Notes: generated from the sequence alone by a model not told the origin. A stretch of DNA of 64,000 nt from Carettochelys insculpta (GCF_033958435.1 NC_134161.1:8060001-8124000); one strand, 5' to 3'. Positions 46,063 through 57,341 are shown, counted from the first letter of the stretch. Numbers and translations: made by a program.

Positions 46063-46865
46063 CCAGTACTCCAGAATGGTCTAGGGAATGTTGTGCTGAT
46101 GGCAGGTGTGTTGGTGACTCAATAGGAGGTGCTCATCCCTCTGAGTTGGACCAACGGCCAAGCATGGAATTGCCAGCTCATTGTAAAAACACAAGTCAGG
46201 CGTACGAAATTCATGAGATGAGCTGAAAAATCGTGAGCCTTTTTTTTGAAAGATAATGAAAATTTTGTCACATTTTTATTTGCTGTTTAGTGGTGGTGCT
46301 TTTGAGTCTCACATTTTCCACCATGTGGACTACAAAGGTACTTTAAAAAAAAATGTTGAAATTCTTGCATAATTACGTGACTGCAGGAGCTGGAGGTTTA
46401 AGAGAAACACTCAAGAGCCGCAGTTAAAATCCCGAAAGCTGAGATGGCTGCTCCTTAGAAAACCTGATTTTCAGGAGCAAAAACCTGCAACCTTAAAAAA
46501 AACATAAAGGATTCTTGATCAAAGTCGGACTGGTGAAGTAAACATCTTTTCCGTGAACAGGACCCTCCAACAGTTTGTACTGAATTTCTTCTTTCCAGAG
46601 TCCCAGCTGCCATATTCCATGTGAGAAGTGGCTACTTTTGGATGAGTTGTGTTCCTCGGTTACAGAAATTATCTAGAAATAGACCAGGTTGCAAAATTCA
46701 GAAACCCCCCAAAACTCAGAGCTGTTCACATCTGTCATTTTGCTTTGATGCATTGAGACAGGAGCAATGCAGAACACCTCACTCTGGTTTGGGACTTTTG
46801 AATTCTCTGCAACATTCGGACTTAGTTGAACATTTGGACCCATCAATCAGTCAGTCCTTAAAGTG
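46063..46865. other. No recognised feature
   Basis: No repeat or gene signature recognised. Confidence 0.45.
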
Positions 46866-47030
46866 CTTTCGAGCAGTATTTCTTAAGCTATGTTCCGTGT
46901 AACACTGGAGTTCCATGAACAGCTCACAGGCGTGCCATGAGTTTGGAAAAATACACTGCTGGTCTTTATTTTCTGTTATTAAAACCAGATACAACATTAC
47001 TTCATTGCAATGATACCTAACTGCTTTGGA

Positions 47031-47878
47031 GGATAGGGTCATAATTCAAAATGATCTGGATAAATTGGAGAAATGGTCTGAGGTAAACAGGATGAAGTTT
47101 AATAAGGACAAAATGCAAAGTGCTCCACTTGGGAAGGAACAATCAGTTTCACACATACAGAATAAGGAGAGACTGTCTAGGAATGACTGCAGCAGAAAGG
47201 GATCTAGGGCTTATAGTGGACCACAAGCAAAATATGAGTCAAAAGTGTGATGCTGTTGTAAAAAAAAGCAAACATGATTCTGGGATACGTTAACGGGTGT
47301 GTTGTGAACAAGACACAAGAAGTCATTCTTCCGCTCTACTCTGCGCTGGTTAGGCCTCAGCTGGAGTATTGTGTCCAGTTCTGGGCACCGTAGTTCAAAA
47401 AAGATGTGGAGAAACTAGAGAGGGTCCAGAAAAGAGCGACAAAAATGATTAAAGGTCTAGAGAATGTGACCTATGAAAAAAGGTTGAAAGAACTGGGCTT
47501 GTTTAGTTTGGAAAAGAGAAGACTGAGGGGAGACATGATAACATTTTTCAGGTATCTAAAAGGGTGTCATAAGGAGGAAGGAGAAAACTTGTTCTTCTTG
47601 GCCTCTGAGGATAGAACAAGAGGCAACGGGCTTAAACTGCAGCAAGGGAGGTTTAGGTTGGACATTAGGAAGAAGTTCCTAACTGTCAGGGTGGTCAAAC
47701 AGTGTAATAAATTGCCAAGGGACGTTGTGGAATCTCCATCGCTGGAGATATTTAAGAACAGATTAGATAGATGTCTATCAGGGATGGTTTAGATAGTACT
47801 TGGTCCTGCCATTGGGGCAGCGGGCTGGACTTGATGGCCTCTCGAGGTCCCTTCCAGTCCTAGTATTGTATGATTCTA
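47031..47878 (+). mobile_element. CR1 LINE, 5'-truncated, inside hAT
   Basis: It starts within the RT thumb region (DLDKLEKWSEVNRMKFNKDK) and runs to the 3' tail '...ccttccagtcctagtattgtatgattct'. It is relatively young: the last 128 codons of ORF2 are open. Confidence 0.95.
47406..47795 (+). pseudogene. CR1 ORF2 C-terminal fragment (open, 128 codons)
   Basis: Encodes the C-terminal part of the CR1 reverse transcriptase polyprotein downstream of the catalytic core: RVQKRATKMIKGLENVTYE, LFSLEKRRLRGDMI, RTRGNGLKLQQGRFRLDIRK, LPRDVV and a final LDRCLSGMV before the stop. No endonuclease or catalytic motif remains. Sequence upstream (47026-47250) encodes the thumb segment in another frame, so frameshifts separate the two parts. 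Related open fragments lie at 57778 and 62028. It is not a host gene. Confidence 0.9.
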
Positions 47879-48040
47879 ATTACATTAGTTCATTTTGGTT
47901 TTGCTGTATATGTTGCTGTTTGTGGTTTTTTTTCAGTCTGACAACAATTTTTTTAAGAAAATTTTCATAGGTGTTCTGCATGAAAAAATATTGTTTGGTG
48001 TTCCATGGGCTCAAAAAGTTTAAGAAACGCTGCTTTAAAG

Positions 48041-48737
48041 GATCCCCAGGATGAAAGGAATTTTATGTTGTTGTTCAAATATGATTTTGCTGTGCTAAGG
48101 CAGAAGTGAATCATCCATCCTCTGCAAAGTAAAGAATGATACATTAGCTGCTGTAACGCCACGCGGGTAATGACACTTCGATATTACTTGGAAAATTCAG
48201 TGAAGCAGAACAAGGATGCTGCCCAGCTGTTTGGAATGCAAAGCAAAAATATAATAATAATAATTAATTTTAAAATAGCCAGCCGCTGCCACACATGGAA
48301 AATAGTATCAAAATTAGCTTTGCGCTGCAAAACCAATGCTGATCATCGGGGTTTCAAATTCCCTTCTTAATAACACATGTTTGCAGCAAGGAGTATCATC
48401 GTGGGAATCCAAAGGCAAAATGCAAAAATAACAACAGCAACAACTTGTTTAAAAAGTTGCTTCCTGTGTTAAGAAGTGAGTTATATCAGGTTTTGTTCAT
48501 GATAGCGGGACAAAAATATAGCCATATTGTTTTATGTCCCTTATATTTGCACATAGTTTCAAAAGGTCTGATAAATGGTGAATTGAAGATTTTGTGCTTT
48601 TTGGGGCAAGGAACATCTTTTTGTTCTGTGTGTGTACAGTACAATGGGGCTCTGGTCCGGGGCTGAGGTCCTGCTGCAGTACAAATTTATCATGTTACAG
48701 ACATGAGTGGTGAGTGTGATCAATGGCCTCAGTAACA
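48041..48737. other. Unique sequence, possible conserved non-coding block
   Basis: The 48110-48420 part is AT-rich and non-repetitive ('gctgtaacgccacgcgggtaatgac', 'ataataataattaattttaaaat', 'tagctttgcgctgcaaaacc'). Function not demonstrable from this sequence. Confidence 0.25.
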
Positions 48738-49057
48738 CATGTTAAACCTCTCTAATCCAGCCCCTTCAGGACCAGACTGGTGCTAGAAAAGAGAGTTTGC
48801 CAGACTATGGGAGGTCAATGTTGTCTATCAGCATGACCAACACTTCTGCGCTTACTGGGCTCTTAGAAGACATTTAGTGGTAAATTACAACTAAATAATA
48901 GCACAGAACACTGAGAGCCAGGACTGGTGGCCGTAAACAAACTTTATGGGACCACGGGAAACTTGACCACACCCGTAAGTGGTCGTCCAGCTGACTAAAA
49001 TCATGCCAGATTATGGTTGCCAGACAGGAGAGTTCTGGATTAGAGAGGTTCCGCCTG
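48738..49057 (-). mobile_element. Tigger/pogo-like element, copy 4 (320 bp)
   Basis: The left end 'catgttaaacctctctaatc' and the right-end complement CAGGCGGAACCTCTCTAATC are inverted, followed by TA at 49058-49059. It is the best-preserved antisense copy. Confidence 0.85.
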
Positions 49058-49569
49058 TAGACAGTTAGTAACATACTGTAAACACTACCAATTGATTAAC
49101 TAGTCTATGAATCATTTCCTCATTATTTCCAGTGAGTGCTGAGGGCTGGGCCATGCTGCTGGCACTAATCCCCCAGGCCGCATTGGTTGCGGGAAGAGAT
49201 GACGTGGTGACAGAGCAAGGCCAGAGAGGGAGGGACAGAACAAGAGTAGGGAGAGATGGGGTCTTGAGTGGAGGAGGGGTGGCCCTGCCCTGACTGTGCA
49301 TGCTGGGGGTTGGGGGGCAAGCCTGGGTGGATGCACACAGCCCTGTGCACTGCTGTGCAAGGTGCTATGTAGCTAAATAATTATGAGGCAGGCGTGCCAG
49401 AGGAACTTGTGCCCTAAGCATCAGACAACAAAATGAGTGAAACTGCTATTAACTTAAGGTTAAGTGGGTTTCAGAGACTTTGAGGGGTTGCACCTGCTTA
49501 TCAAGATGAATTTAAACTCAGCGTATCTGCAACTGATAGGCCTTGTCTGAATAAGCAAAAGTTGGAAGT
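49058..49569. other. No recognised feature
   Basis: G-rich sequence with overlapping minus-strand frames lacking domains. Confidence 0.5.
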
Positions 49570-49700
49570 ATAGCATGGAACTAGGAGTCAGCATCTCTGG
49601 GCTTTTTTCCCAGATTCCCTGTTGACTGGCTTTGTTTCCAAGCTTTGCCTGTCTTAAACTTTCTCTGCCTCAGTTTACCTATCTCTGACATCTCACAATT
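49570..49700 (+). repeat. MIR-type SINE fragment
   Basis: Contains 'gcatggaactaggagtcagc', 'cagattccctgttgactgg' and 'ctctgcctcagtttacctatctctgaca' in sense order. Confidence 0.6.
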
Positions 49701-50859
49701 ACAGGGCAAACTGCACTTTGAAACCTTCCTTTGCCTGTGAGCCCTTGCACGCTGGGGCTGATCAAAACCAACATCTTTGAAAGAAAACATGATTTATTCA
49801 GTTCTCCAAAGCACACAGAGCAAAGTGTAAAAACAACAGAGGGTCTATATGTATGGGTCTTTCTCACACCTTCATTTTTCCTTGACAGCTTTGGTAAATT
49901 CCCCTCAGCTCAGTTAACTCCCCTCTCTAGCTGGGAGAAGCAGACTGTCCTGTTCACAAGGTGTCCCTATTGCTGTCTCTCTCTTTGCCGACCTGTCAGG
50001 CTTTGCTAAAACTCTCTGGGCTATCTCTGGCCAGCTGCTCCACCCTCCAGCCCTTTGTAGGACATCTTTTGTTCCTAGACTTTGGCTTGGGAAGACTAAC
50101 CCATTTTTAGCTTGCCTGGAGCCAGATCAGGGGCATTTCTCCATACAAAGCTTTTCTTGTGTTTGGATGAGGTCTCTTATTTGTGTCATTGTTTTACCTT
50201 TCCTGCTTAATTCCTTTAACAATCTCTGCTGACAGGCCTGCTGGTGTGGTGTTGGGAGAGGGGAGAAGAATTGCCACCACTGCTACTTTGGTATTTGAAA
50301 TGCCAGCGCAACATTGTTCCAGCTGCACGTACTGTGAGGGGGTCAGGAGGGTGACCCAGCACCATGGTCCAGATGGTGCTGAGAGCTGAATACCCTAGGC
50401 CCTGCCCCTTCTGAGGTGCTGAATCAGGTCCCCTCTCCCACCTTGCACAGGGCCAGTGTCAGCTGTCAATGCTGCGGTGTGACCCAGCTCCAAACCAGCC
50501 AACCTCTCATAAATAAACATACACCGGCAGGAATCCTTTAAATAAAATATCCGACAGATACTTTCCATTTTGTCACCAGAGTTATGGGGCTTACATTATT
50601 TAGTGGTTGAAAGAGACATCTGGAGCTTCTGTGATGAAAGGGCAAAATACATTAACAGACCCTTGATGTGCATGGCTATTGTTAAGCCAGAGCCTTCTGG
50701 GACCAGAGCTCAGATCCTCTTGTTCCAGCCGTACAGGCCTTGGTTCATCACTAGCAGGGGAGCAGTTCCGATCTTGGGCAGCAGAGGGCAGTGGTCCTTC
50801 CTGGCTAGGTTGGATGCCCCACGTATTTAGCACTATGGAAAGGGCAAGGTGGTCATGAC
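49701..50859. other. Mostly unrecognised, possible LTR-type remnant
   Basis: The 49770-50200 part resembles an old antisense LTR-type repeat (A-rich 'aaagaaaacatgatttattcag' followed by C/T-rich text), but no boundary can be set. The rest is unique. Confidence 0.35.
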
Positions 50860-51043
50860 CAGCATTACCCATACACTGAGCACTTGGGCAGCTGCGCAAG
50901 AGAGATTCAGGCATCACCGAGTGGATTAGCACAGTGCCCACACATGTTGGTGTTTCTATTGGTGGTGTATATCCACACCTTCCTAGGTACACAGAACAAA
51001 ATGTATTCCCCATATGGATGGAAAAACATTACAGCCAACCTTG
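50860..51043 (-). mobile_element. hAT-like MITE family A, copy 6
   Basis: Left end CAGCATTACCCATACACTG, right end 'acagccaaccttg', both decayed. The body 'gcagctgcgcaagagagattcagg' and 'ggtacacagaacaaaatgtattcc' is family A. The flanking octamers match at 4 of 8 positions. Confidence 0.7.
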
Positions 51044-52355
51044 TCCATAAACCCTAAATCTATGCACAAGCTCTTGCAGAGTGGTTTTGATCCTAACTAT
51101 GAAAATCTTGCCTTCCTCGTGTGGTTAGATGCCGCCACATCTTGTACTGGCGCTTTTTTTTTTTTTTTTAAAAAAAAAAAAAAGGCTTTACCGAGTATGA
51201 CCGGGAAGAGAATGACCTGGATGGTTACACATGATCCACCCCGGCTGTCATGAATCAAGAGCGAACTGCATGAGCGAATCAGCAGAAGCACAAGAGTTCC
51301 TACTGGCAGTGCATTGACACCAACCTCACCCCCCCAGCGTTGGCTGTTTCTGGTCCACTCTCACAATAGCTCCTGCAGCCAACAGCCTCTCACTTAGCTT
51401 TCCTGCTGAGAGAAGAGAAGCAACAAAATGGTTGAATAAAAGGAGCATGCAATTTGTATTGATGTTTTGTGGCCCCAGGGGCTCAATGGAGAGAGGCTAC
51501 TAAGAGAGCAGAGAAGAAATGGCCCAGGGTGAAAATTTTTATGCAGAGTAAATTGGCAGAGAAATTAGATCTGAGACCAAAAATTCAAACTCTTTTTTTT
51601 AATCCATGTCTGAGACAGCTGTACCAGGAGAAAGCTGAAGCAGCAAACCTGTGTTTTTCTCTGTGCATGTGTGTGCACAGCCCAGCGTATCTATGTTTGC
51701 CTCCTTCATGGGAGGATTCCATCAGTCAATAAAAAAAGCTTTAAAAATTATTGTCTAAGTCCACAATGTTTGTTGTAAATATGGGAGCATCAACAACAGG
51801 CTTGCCCAGAATTTGAAGCATTGTGTTATCGTTTGTCTTAGTTATTGCAGAATATAACTTGCCGTGGAGTTTTGCTGAAAGGGTCATACAGTCTGTGTGA
51901 AAAGATTTGAAAGCAAGAAAGAAGGTGGGGAGGGGAGGGACCCAAGTGACTGCAGATTGGGCATGGAAGAGAGACATTTCAGTTGTTTGCATACTAATGC
52001 TTTACCTTCTCCAGCTGGTTCAGAGTCATCCATTGCAGAGCAGCAGCTTGCAGATGGCCCATGCTGGGACGCGATGCTTTTAGGTCTTTGAGGCTGAACT
52101 GGATCAGTCTCTGACTATGAATAATTTAAATATGGATTTAGTCCAATGGGTCTGTTCCGAAATATTTTTAAATGAGCTTTTTTTATTTAAAAAAAAAAAG
52201 GATGGACTTTTTGGGTTCCCTTTAAAATTCTCGTTTTCTAATTGTGCAAAAAAAAGCGTTTTTCATTTAAAAATGAAATTCTGTAATTTTTTTTCTCAAG
52301 CTGCCCCCAACAATTTGTATTTCTGAAACCCTGGCAGAAAACACCTGTGGTTTTT
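51044..52355. other. No recognised feature apart from a T/A hairpin run
   Basis: A T(17)A(14) run is annotated separately. T-rich sequence lies at 52170-52300. No gene signal. Confidence 0.45.
51154..51183. repeat. T-run/A-run inverted repeat
   Basis: About 16 T directly followed by about 14 A, self-complementary without a spacer. Confidence 0.85.
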
Positions 52356-52359
52356 TCTA

Positions 52360-52555
52360 AAGTAGGCCAGTGACTCAGATGCTCGCCTGGGACATGGGAA
52401 TCCCAGCCTTGAATTCCCAGCTGTACCACACATTTCCTGTGTGACCATGAGCAAGTGACTCCTCTTGTCTGCCTTAGTTCGAATCTGTAAAATGGGGGCA
52501 CTGCACTGCCCTACCTCATAGGGGTGCTGGGAGGACTTTGATTGCTGCTTCAGGG
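52360..52555 (+). repeat. MIR-type SINE (long copy)
   Basis: Complete sense order: 'gactcagatgctcgcctggga', 'cttgaattcccagctgtacc', 'ttcctgtgtgaccatgagcaagtgact', 'gttcgaatctgtaaaatggggg' and 'ctacctcataggggtgctgggag'. Confidence 0.85.
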
Positions 52556-53616
52556 GAAGAGACAATTATGGGATAAACTGCCCCCCGCCCCCCCGGAAAA
52601 TCCTGTTGGCGTATTGTCTGTGCTGTTCTCTATATCGTTTTCCCATGTCCTCATGCCTAATATCTGAGTGCCTTCCAGGGGTGCATGAATTAACATCAGT
52701 CGTGTGTACCGTGTAATGGAAGGGTGGCTGTATGGGTGGCCATGGGATGGGGTTTTCTCTAGCTTCACCTCAGCCGAATGTCCCTCATTGCGAGTCTCAT
52801 TGTAATGCGGGTAGGCTAATCGCACGCTGCATGGAACAGGTGGAAAGGGGTACCAAGTTTTCAGTGAAGCTTCAGAGAGCTGGAGTAACCAGCTGGGGGT
52901 TCCAGTGGGCATGGGACCAATGAGCGGCATCAAAATGTTGCCTGCAAACAGGCTGCTGATTATGCAAAAGCCCTGAACGTATGGAGGAGCAGGCTGAGTA
53001 CTATCCAGCAGCAAACCGTAAACATGAAAATGTCTGGCCAGCCATCAGGGATCTGATTCCAGAGTTGCTCGCAGACATGCCTTGTGCTCTGCTGTCCAGC
53101 TTAGATCTTGCAACCTGAGCTGCTCCTGTAAGGTGGTACTGACCCTGATGCTGCACCAGGTAGTGACCATGACGACTCAGTAGCAATGTTAAGATTTCTG
53201 AGTTGGTGTTCCTACAGCACAGTGTTTGGGGACAAGTTTGGTAAATGTGCTGGGTCCCTTGTTGCAGATGAGAAGCCGTGTTGCGGCTTGGACCATTCCT
53301 AAGTGTCAAAGTCCCTGCTACATTCTTGGTGAGATGCGGGGGGCGTTAACTGGCTAGTTTCCAGCCATGGAGTGAATAGGCTGCTTTCTTAAATTTTCCT
53401 TGTTTGGTTGCACACTGATCATCTCTTTATAGCATAAATTGATGTGAACATGTAGTGCTTCTGTTTCCTCTCTTAGTTGGCTGCATTTCCTTATCAGGCA
53501 AGAGTGAACCTTCTGTATAATTTAAGCACCAAATACAGCCTTGATTTATGGAAGTCAAGGGAGTTACAGGTGGATATTAATGAGGGCATAACTGGATCCT
53601 TGCTTTATTAAGCTCT
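52556..53616. other. No recognised feature
   Basis: A 154-codon minus-strand open frame overlaps 52550-53014 but shows no domain. It begins inside the adjacent SINE sequence on the opposite strand and is regarded as chance. Confidence 0.4.
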
Positions 53617-53619
53617 TTA

Positions 53620-54330
53620 GAGCCGTGTCTACACGTGCACGCTACTTCGAAGTAGCGGCACTAACTTCGAAATAGCGCTCATCATGGCTACACGTGTTGG
53701 GCGCTATTTTGAAGTTGAAATCGACGTTAGGCGGCGAGACGTCGAAGTTGCTAACCCCATGAGGAGATGGGAATAGCGCCCTACTTCGAAGTTGAACGTC
53801 GAAGTAGGGCACGTGTAGACGATCCGCGTCCCGCAACATTGAAATAGCGGGGTCTGCCATGGTGGCCATCAGCTGAGGGGTTGAGAGATGCTCTCCCTCC
53901 AGCCCCTGCGGGGCTCTATGGTCACCGTGTGCAGCAGCACTTAGCCCAGGGCTTCTGGCTGCTGCTGCTGCAGCTGGGGATCCATGCTGCATGCACAGGG
54001 TCTGCAACCAGTTGTCGGCTCTGTGGATCTTGTGGTGTTTAGTGCAACTGTGTCTGGGAGGGGCCCTTTAAGGGAGCTGCTTGCTGTTGAGTCCGCCCTG
54101 TGACCCTGTCTGCAGCTGTGCCTGGCACCCTTATTTCGATGTGTGCTACTTTGGCATGTAGACGTTCCCTCGCAGCGCCTATTTCGATATAGTGCCGCGC
54201 AACGTCGATGTTGAACGTCGACGTTGCCAGCCCTGGAGGACGTGTAGACGTTATTCATCGAAATAGCCTATTTCGATGTCGTTACATCGAAATAAGCTAC
54301 TTCGATGTAGGCTTCACGTGTAGACGTAGC
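53620..54330 (-). mobile_element. PIF/Harbinger-like deletion derivative (711 bp, TTA duplication)
   Basis: The left end GAGCCGTGTCTACACGTGCA and the right-end complement GCTACGTCTACACGTGAAGC are inverted, with TTA on both sides (53617-53619, 54331-54333), the TWA target of PIF/Harbinger. Subterminal regions are full of 'cttcgaagtag', 'gaaatagcgc' and 'acgtcgaagtt' words. The interior 53860-54120 is GC-rich, and a minus-strand open frame (53642-54007) has an Ala-rich start (MQHGSPAAAAAARSPG) that I think resembles the N-terminus of Harbinger proteins in turtles. No DDE domain remains. Confidence 0.8.
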
Positions 54331-54428
54331 TTAGGATGCCTCAAGGGCGAAAGACCCTCTGGAAATGCAAAGTAGAGTTGTTACTGCATGACTGGTAATC
54401 ATTACTTTTTGCATTTGCACATCTTCAC

Positions 54429-54613
54429 CAGAGTTCCCTCTAATTTTTTTCCATCCTGGGCAGAATAAAGTTTGTTATGACCAGCAAGGCATGTGCAGGT
54501 GTGCACCACGATGGAAACACATGCTGCTGGTCGTGGGTGTTCTGGTAATCAGCTGGGCAGCACCTCCATGTCTCCTGGGAAGCTGCTAAGCATACAGGGA
54601 ACAGGGAACACTG
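54429..54613 (+). mobile_element. hAT-like MITE family A, copy 7
   Basis: Starts CAGAGTTCCCTCTAATTTTT and ends ACAGGGAACACTG. The flanks ATCTTCAC and GTCTCCGC agree at 5 of 8 positions and all three differences are transitions. The right end has a short local duplication ('cagggaa cagggaa'). Confidence 0.85.
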
Positions 54614-54702
54614 GTCTCCGCCTGCCTTCTAGTGGGAAGATTGGGGTTTGGTTCAGCAGATGCTGACAAAAGTGATGCCTTTATAAAGAACAGTAACCAA
54701 GA

Positions 54703-54907
54703 GGTAGCCGTATGAGTTTGTATCTTAACAAAACAAAACAAAAAAGCAGTCATGTAGCACTTTAAAGGCTAACAAAATAATTTATTATGTGGTGAGCTTT
54801 CGTGGGGCAGACCAGCTTCTCTTGATCTGAAGAAGCGTGTCTGCTCTATGAAAGCTCATCACCTAATGAATTATTTTGTTAGTCTTTAAAGTGCTACATG
54901 GCTACTT
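54703..54907. mobile_element. Head-to-head pair of Penelope-like 3' termini
   Basis: A minus-strand terminus (about 54703-54830) is followed at once by a plus-strand terminus (about 54838-54907). Each contains 'gaaagctcatcacctaa'-like, 'ttattttgttagtctttaaagtgctaca' and related words. The pair forms an inverted repeat of ~80 bp arms with a spacer of a few bases. The plus-strand half has CTGAAGA...ATGAAAGC, resembling a hammerhead core. Confidence 0.8.
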
Positions 54908-54959
54908 TTTTCCTTCATAAAGAGTCAAGATCATCCTGTGCTTAAGAAATAGGTCAGGG

Positions 54960-55090
54960 AAACAAAAGATCTGGTTGTGTTTCCAGCTTTGTGATTTACT
55001 CTTTGTGACTTCGCAGATGTCACGTCTTGCTCTGTGCCTCGGTGTCTAATCTATAAAATGGGGCCCACAGTACCTGTCTCCCTCAGACGT
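54960..55090 (+). repeat. MIR-type SINE fragment
   Basis: Contains 'tgtttccagctttgtgattt', 'cttgctctgtgcctcggtgtc' and 'taatctataaaatggggccc' in sense order. Confidence 0.65.
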
Positions 55091-57020
55091 GGCAAGCAGG
55101 TGTGAGCCGTTATTCATTGTGGGTTCTTATACTTGGCTAGATAGCCCAGAGAAGGAACAAGTGTAAAGTGGTATTATAAATCCCTTTTAAGGAACCATCC
55201 AAGGCCAAAATCATTTCTTCTGCCATGCCAATGGATTGTGCATTAAATTCTGACTGGCATTAGAGATTGGCAGATTTTTTAAAACTGTTATTTAAATACC
55301 TGTCTAGATAGAACACCTGTTGTCGGGAATGAAAGAGCAGATGCCATTTATTTTCTGCTGCGTCATAAAAAATCAGGCAATAAAAGAGACATTAGTTGAT
55401 GTTCTTCCTACTACAGCCTTGGAGAATCACATGGTGTGCCTTGGAGTGGCGTAATGTGTCTGTTTCCCATGAGCCCTGGATTTGGAAGGGTGAAGGCTTC
55501 TGGGAGTGCAGGGAACACCAAGGCAATAGAGAAGGTAATGCAGGGATTGAAGGTGTTTTGGAATTAATGTGAACTTGCCAAGTGCAATTCAACTCTGGAC
55601 AGAAAAGCAACACAACGAATGTGCGTTGTTTGGGTCCCACTGATGATGATATCTGGCTACTTAACACATGCTTTGGTGAGGCAGAGAAGGATCACTTGGT
55701 CTCAGTTTCGATCCGACCGGGGCCAATCCGAGGTCCATCTCCACTCTGTCTCATCCAGTTTTAAATACTTTGGGTGATGGGACTTTAACTTAAATCCTTG
55801 CCTCCAAAATGCCTTCTTCAAGACACTGAAACTGCTTGCAGATTCTGCTTTATCTGAGGAACAGTTGGGGGGAAAAAAAGTGGGAAACATTTCAAATAGT
55901 CAGAGTTTTATTTCAAAACCAAACATTTTGATTTTTTATTTCTAAAGAGAATTTCATTCTGAAGTTTCGTTACAACCCCCCCACCCCCAAAAAAAAAAAA
56001 AAAAAGAAAACAAGTGGGCAAAGAACACCTGGAAAGGACCCAAAATGGATTGAAAACCTGATTTTTTTTTGTTAAATTGAGAGAAAATATTGAGTTTCTG
56101 TTCGAACTGAACTGAGAGTTACAGCACCGAACCAAAGACTGGTTATTTGTGCAGCCCTGCTTGCGCAAGCCTCTTTTGAATGAACTGGGCATTGTCCTGC
56201 TAGCCTTTTAAGGGCCCAAACTGCTTTTAGGGAAGCCAATGAGAAATTTGCTGTTGATGTCAGTGCAAATCCAGCAGACCAAAAGCATGGGGGGTGGGGC
56301 GGAAGACATTCACCTCTGTAGAGAGAGACAGCGTCAAACCAACGCATTGCTTAATTCCCAAATGCATGCATAGATTTGGGGCAGCCCCTTTGCACAGGAC
56401 TGAATTGTGACAACCTGAAGGAGTGTATTTTAAGGACTGATTTCTATTTGCAAAGATCAGAAGCTGGCCCAAGGTCCAGTGTGGACGGTAGATGCACTCC
56501 ACGTTTCCATTAGAAGCATTTTGTTTGTCATGGTCCTGGCCAAATGAGCTCTGCTGATGCAGCTGGGCTGTAGAGATCAATAAACAAGGAATTTTTGTTT
56601 GGCTTTTGCTTAATACAAGTTGCCTTTTTTTCAAAGTCTTCTGTTGCTCCTCTGAGGCATGCAGCAAATAAATATGGATTTTTCTTCCCCCCCCCACCAC
56701 CTTGCTGCGTTTCTGTTCCAGGAAATCTCTTTATTACATAACAAGGGAAATATGAAACATGGGTGCTTTCTCGTATTTGCTTTTAAATTACCTTTATCAA
56801 ATCAAATAGAGCAAATACCATTTTCCATGGATTCCAGATAACTGAGTTATGCAGGAAGCCTTGATCCTGATGGGAGGCCCCAGGGGGCTGCTATAATACA
56901 AAGCATTTTGACAAAGGCTAGGCAGCTGGTGTGCGCTGATGCTTATTACACTAATCATCGTAGTTTCCCTGCTACCCTGAGCTCTCCTCTGTCTGTATCC
57001 AGTGGTTATCTGCTGTTGTC
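55091..57020. other. Unique sequence, possible conserved non-coding blocks
   Basis: No gene was recognised. 55330-55420 ('gctgcgtcataaaaaatcagg') and 56640-57010 ('cagcaaataaatatgg', 'tttattacataacaagg', 'gcttattacactaatcatcg') are AT-rich unique blocks with homeodomain-type cores. C/A homopolymers lie at 55975-56010. Confidence 0.25.
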
Positions 57021-57024
57021 TAGA

Positions 57025-57240
57025 AGCAGGATGGCTCAGTGACGAGGGCATTACTTAGGATTTGGAAGACCCAGGTTAAATTCCCTTCTCTGCCAAAGAC
57101 TTCCTGTGTGGCCCTGGGCAAGTCACTTTGTCTTTCTGTGCTTCAGTTCCCCCCTCTGTGCAAGGGGGTAAATAGCACTTGCCCTACTGCACGACATCAT
57201 AATGACACACATTAGAAATGATGAAACTGCTTATGCAAAA
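57025..57240 (+). repeat. tRNA-derived MIR/CORE SINE (nearly full length)
   Basis: The tRNA-like head 'gatggctcagtgacgagggc' is followed by 'acccaggttaaattcccttctctgcc', 'ttcctgtgtggccctgggcaagtcacttt', 'tgcttcagttcccccctctgtgc', 'agcacttgccctac' and a 3' end near 57240. It is the most complete SINE in the window. Confidence 0.85.
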
Positions 57241-57341
57241 TACCTATCTGAGAGTGAGGTATGATTTTGTTTGTTACAAACCTATTGCCTGTTAATTTCA
57301 TTGGGTCACCCACAGTTCTTGTGTTCCGTGCATATAACTCA

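Larger units (their letters stand above)
46874..48032. mobile_element. Non-autonomous hAT-like element split by CR1
   Basis: The left end CAGTATTTCTTAAGCT and the right-end complement CAGCGTTTCTTAAACTTTTT are inverted. The flanks CTTTCGAG (46866-46873) and CTTTAAAG (48033-48040) agree at 6 of 8 positions. The two halves (46874 to ~47030 and ~47879-48032) align to the uninterrupted relative at 14749-15039. Confidence 0.85.

Noticed and set aside
53941..54258. Arg/Ser-rich minus-strand frame in the 711 bp element
   Set aside because: It overlaps the Ala-rich frame in another phase and runs into the terminal repeat region, with no domain visible.
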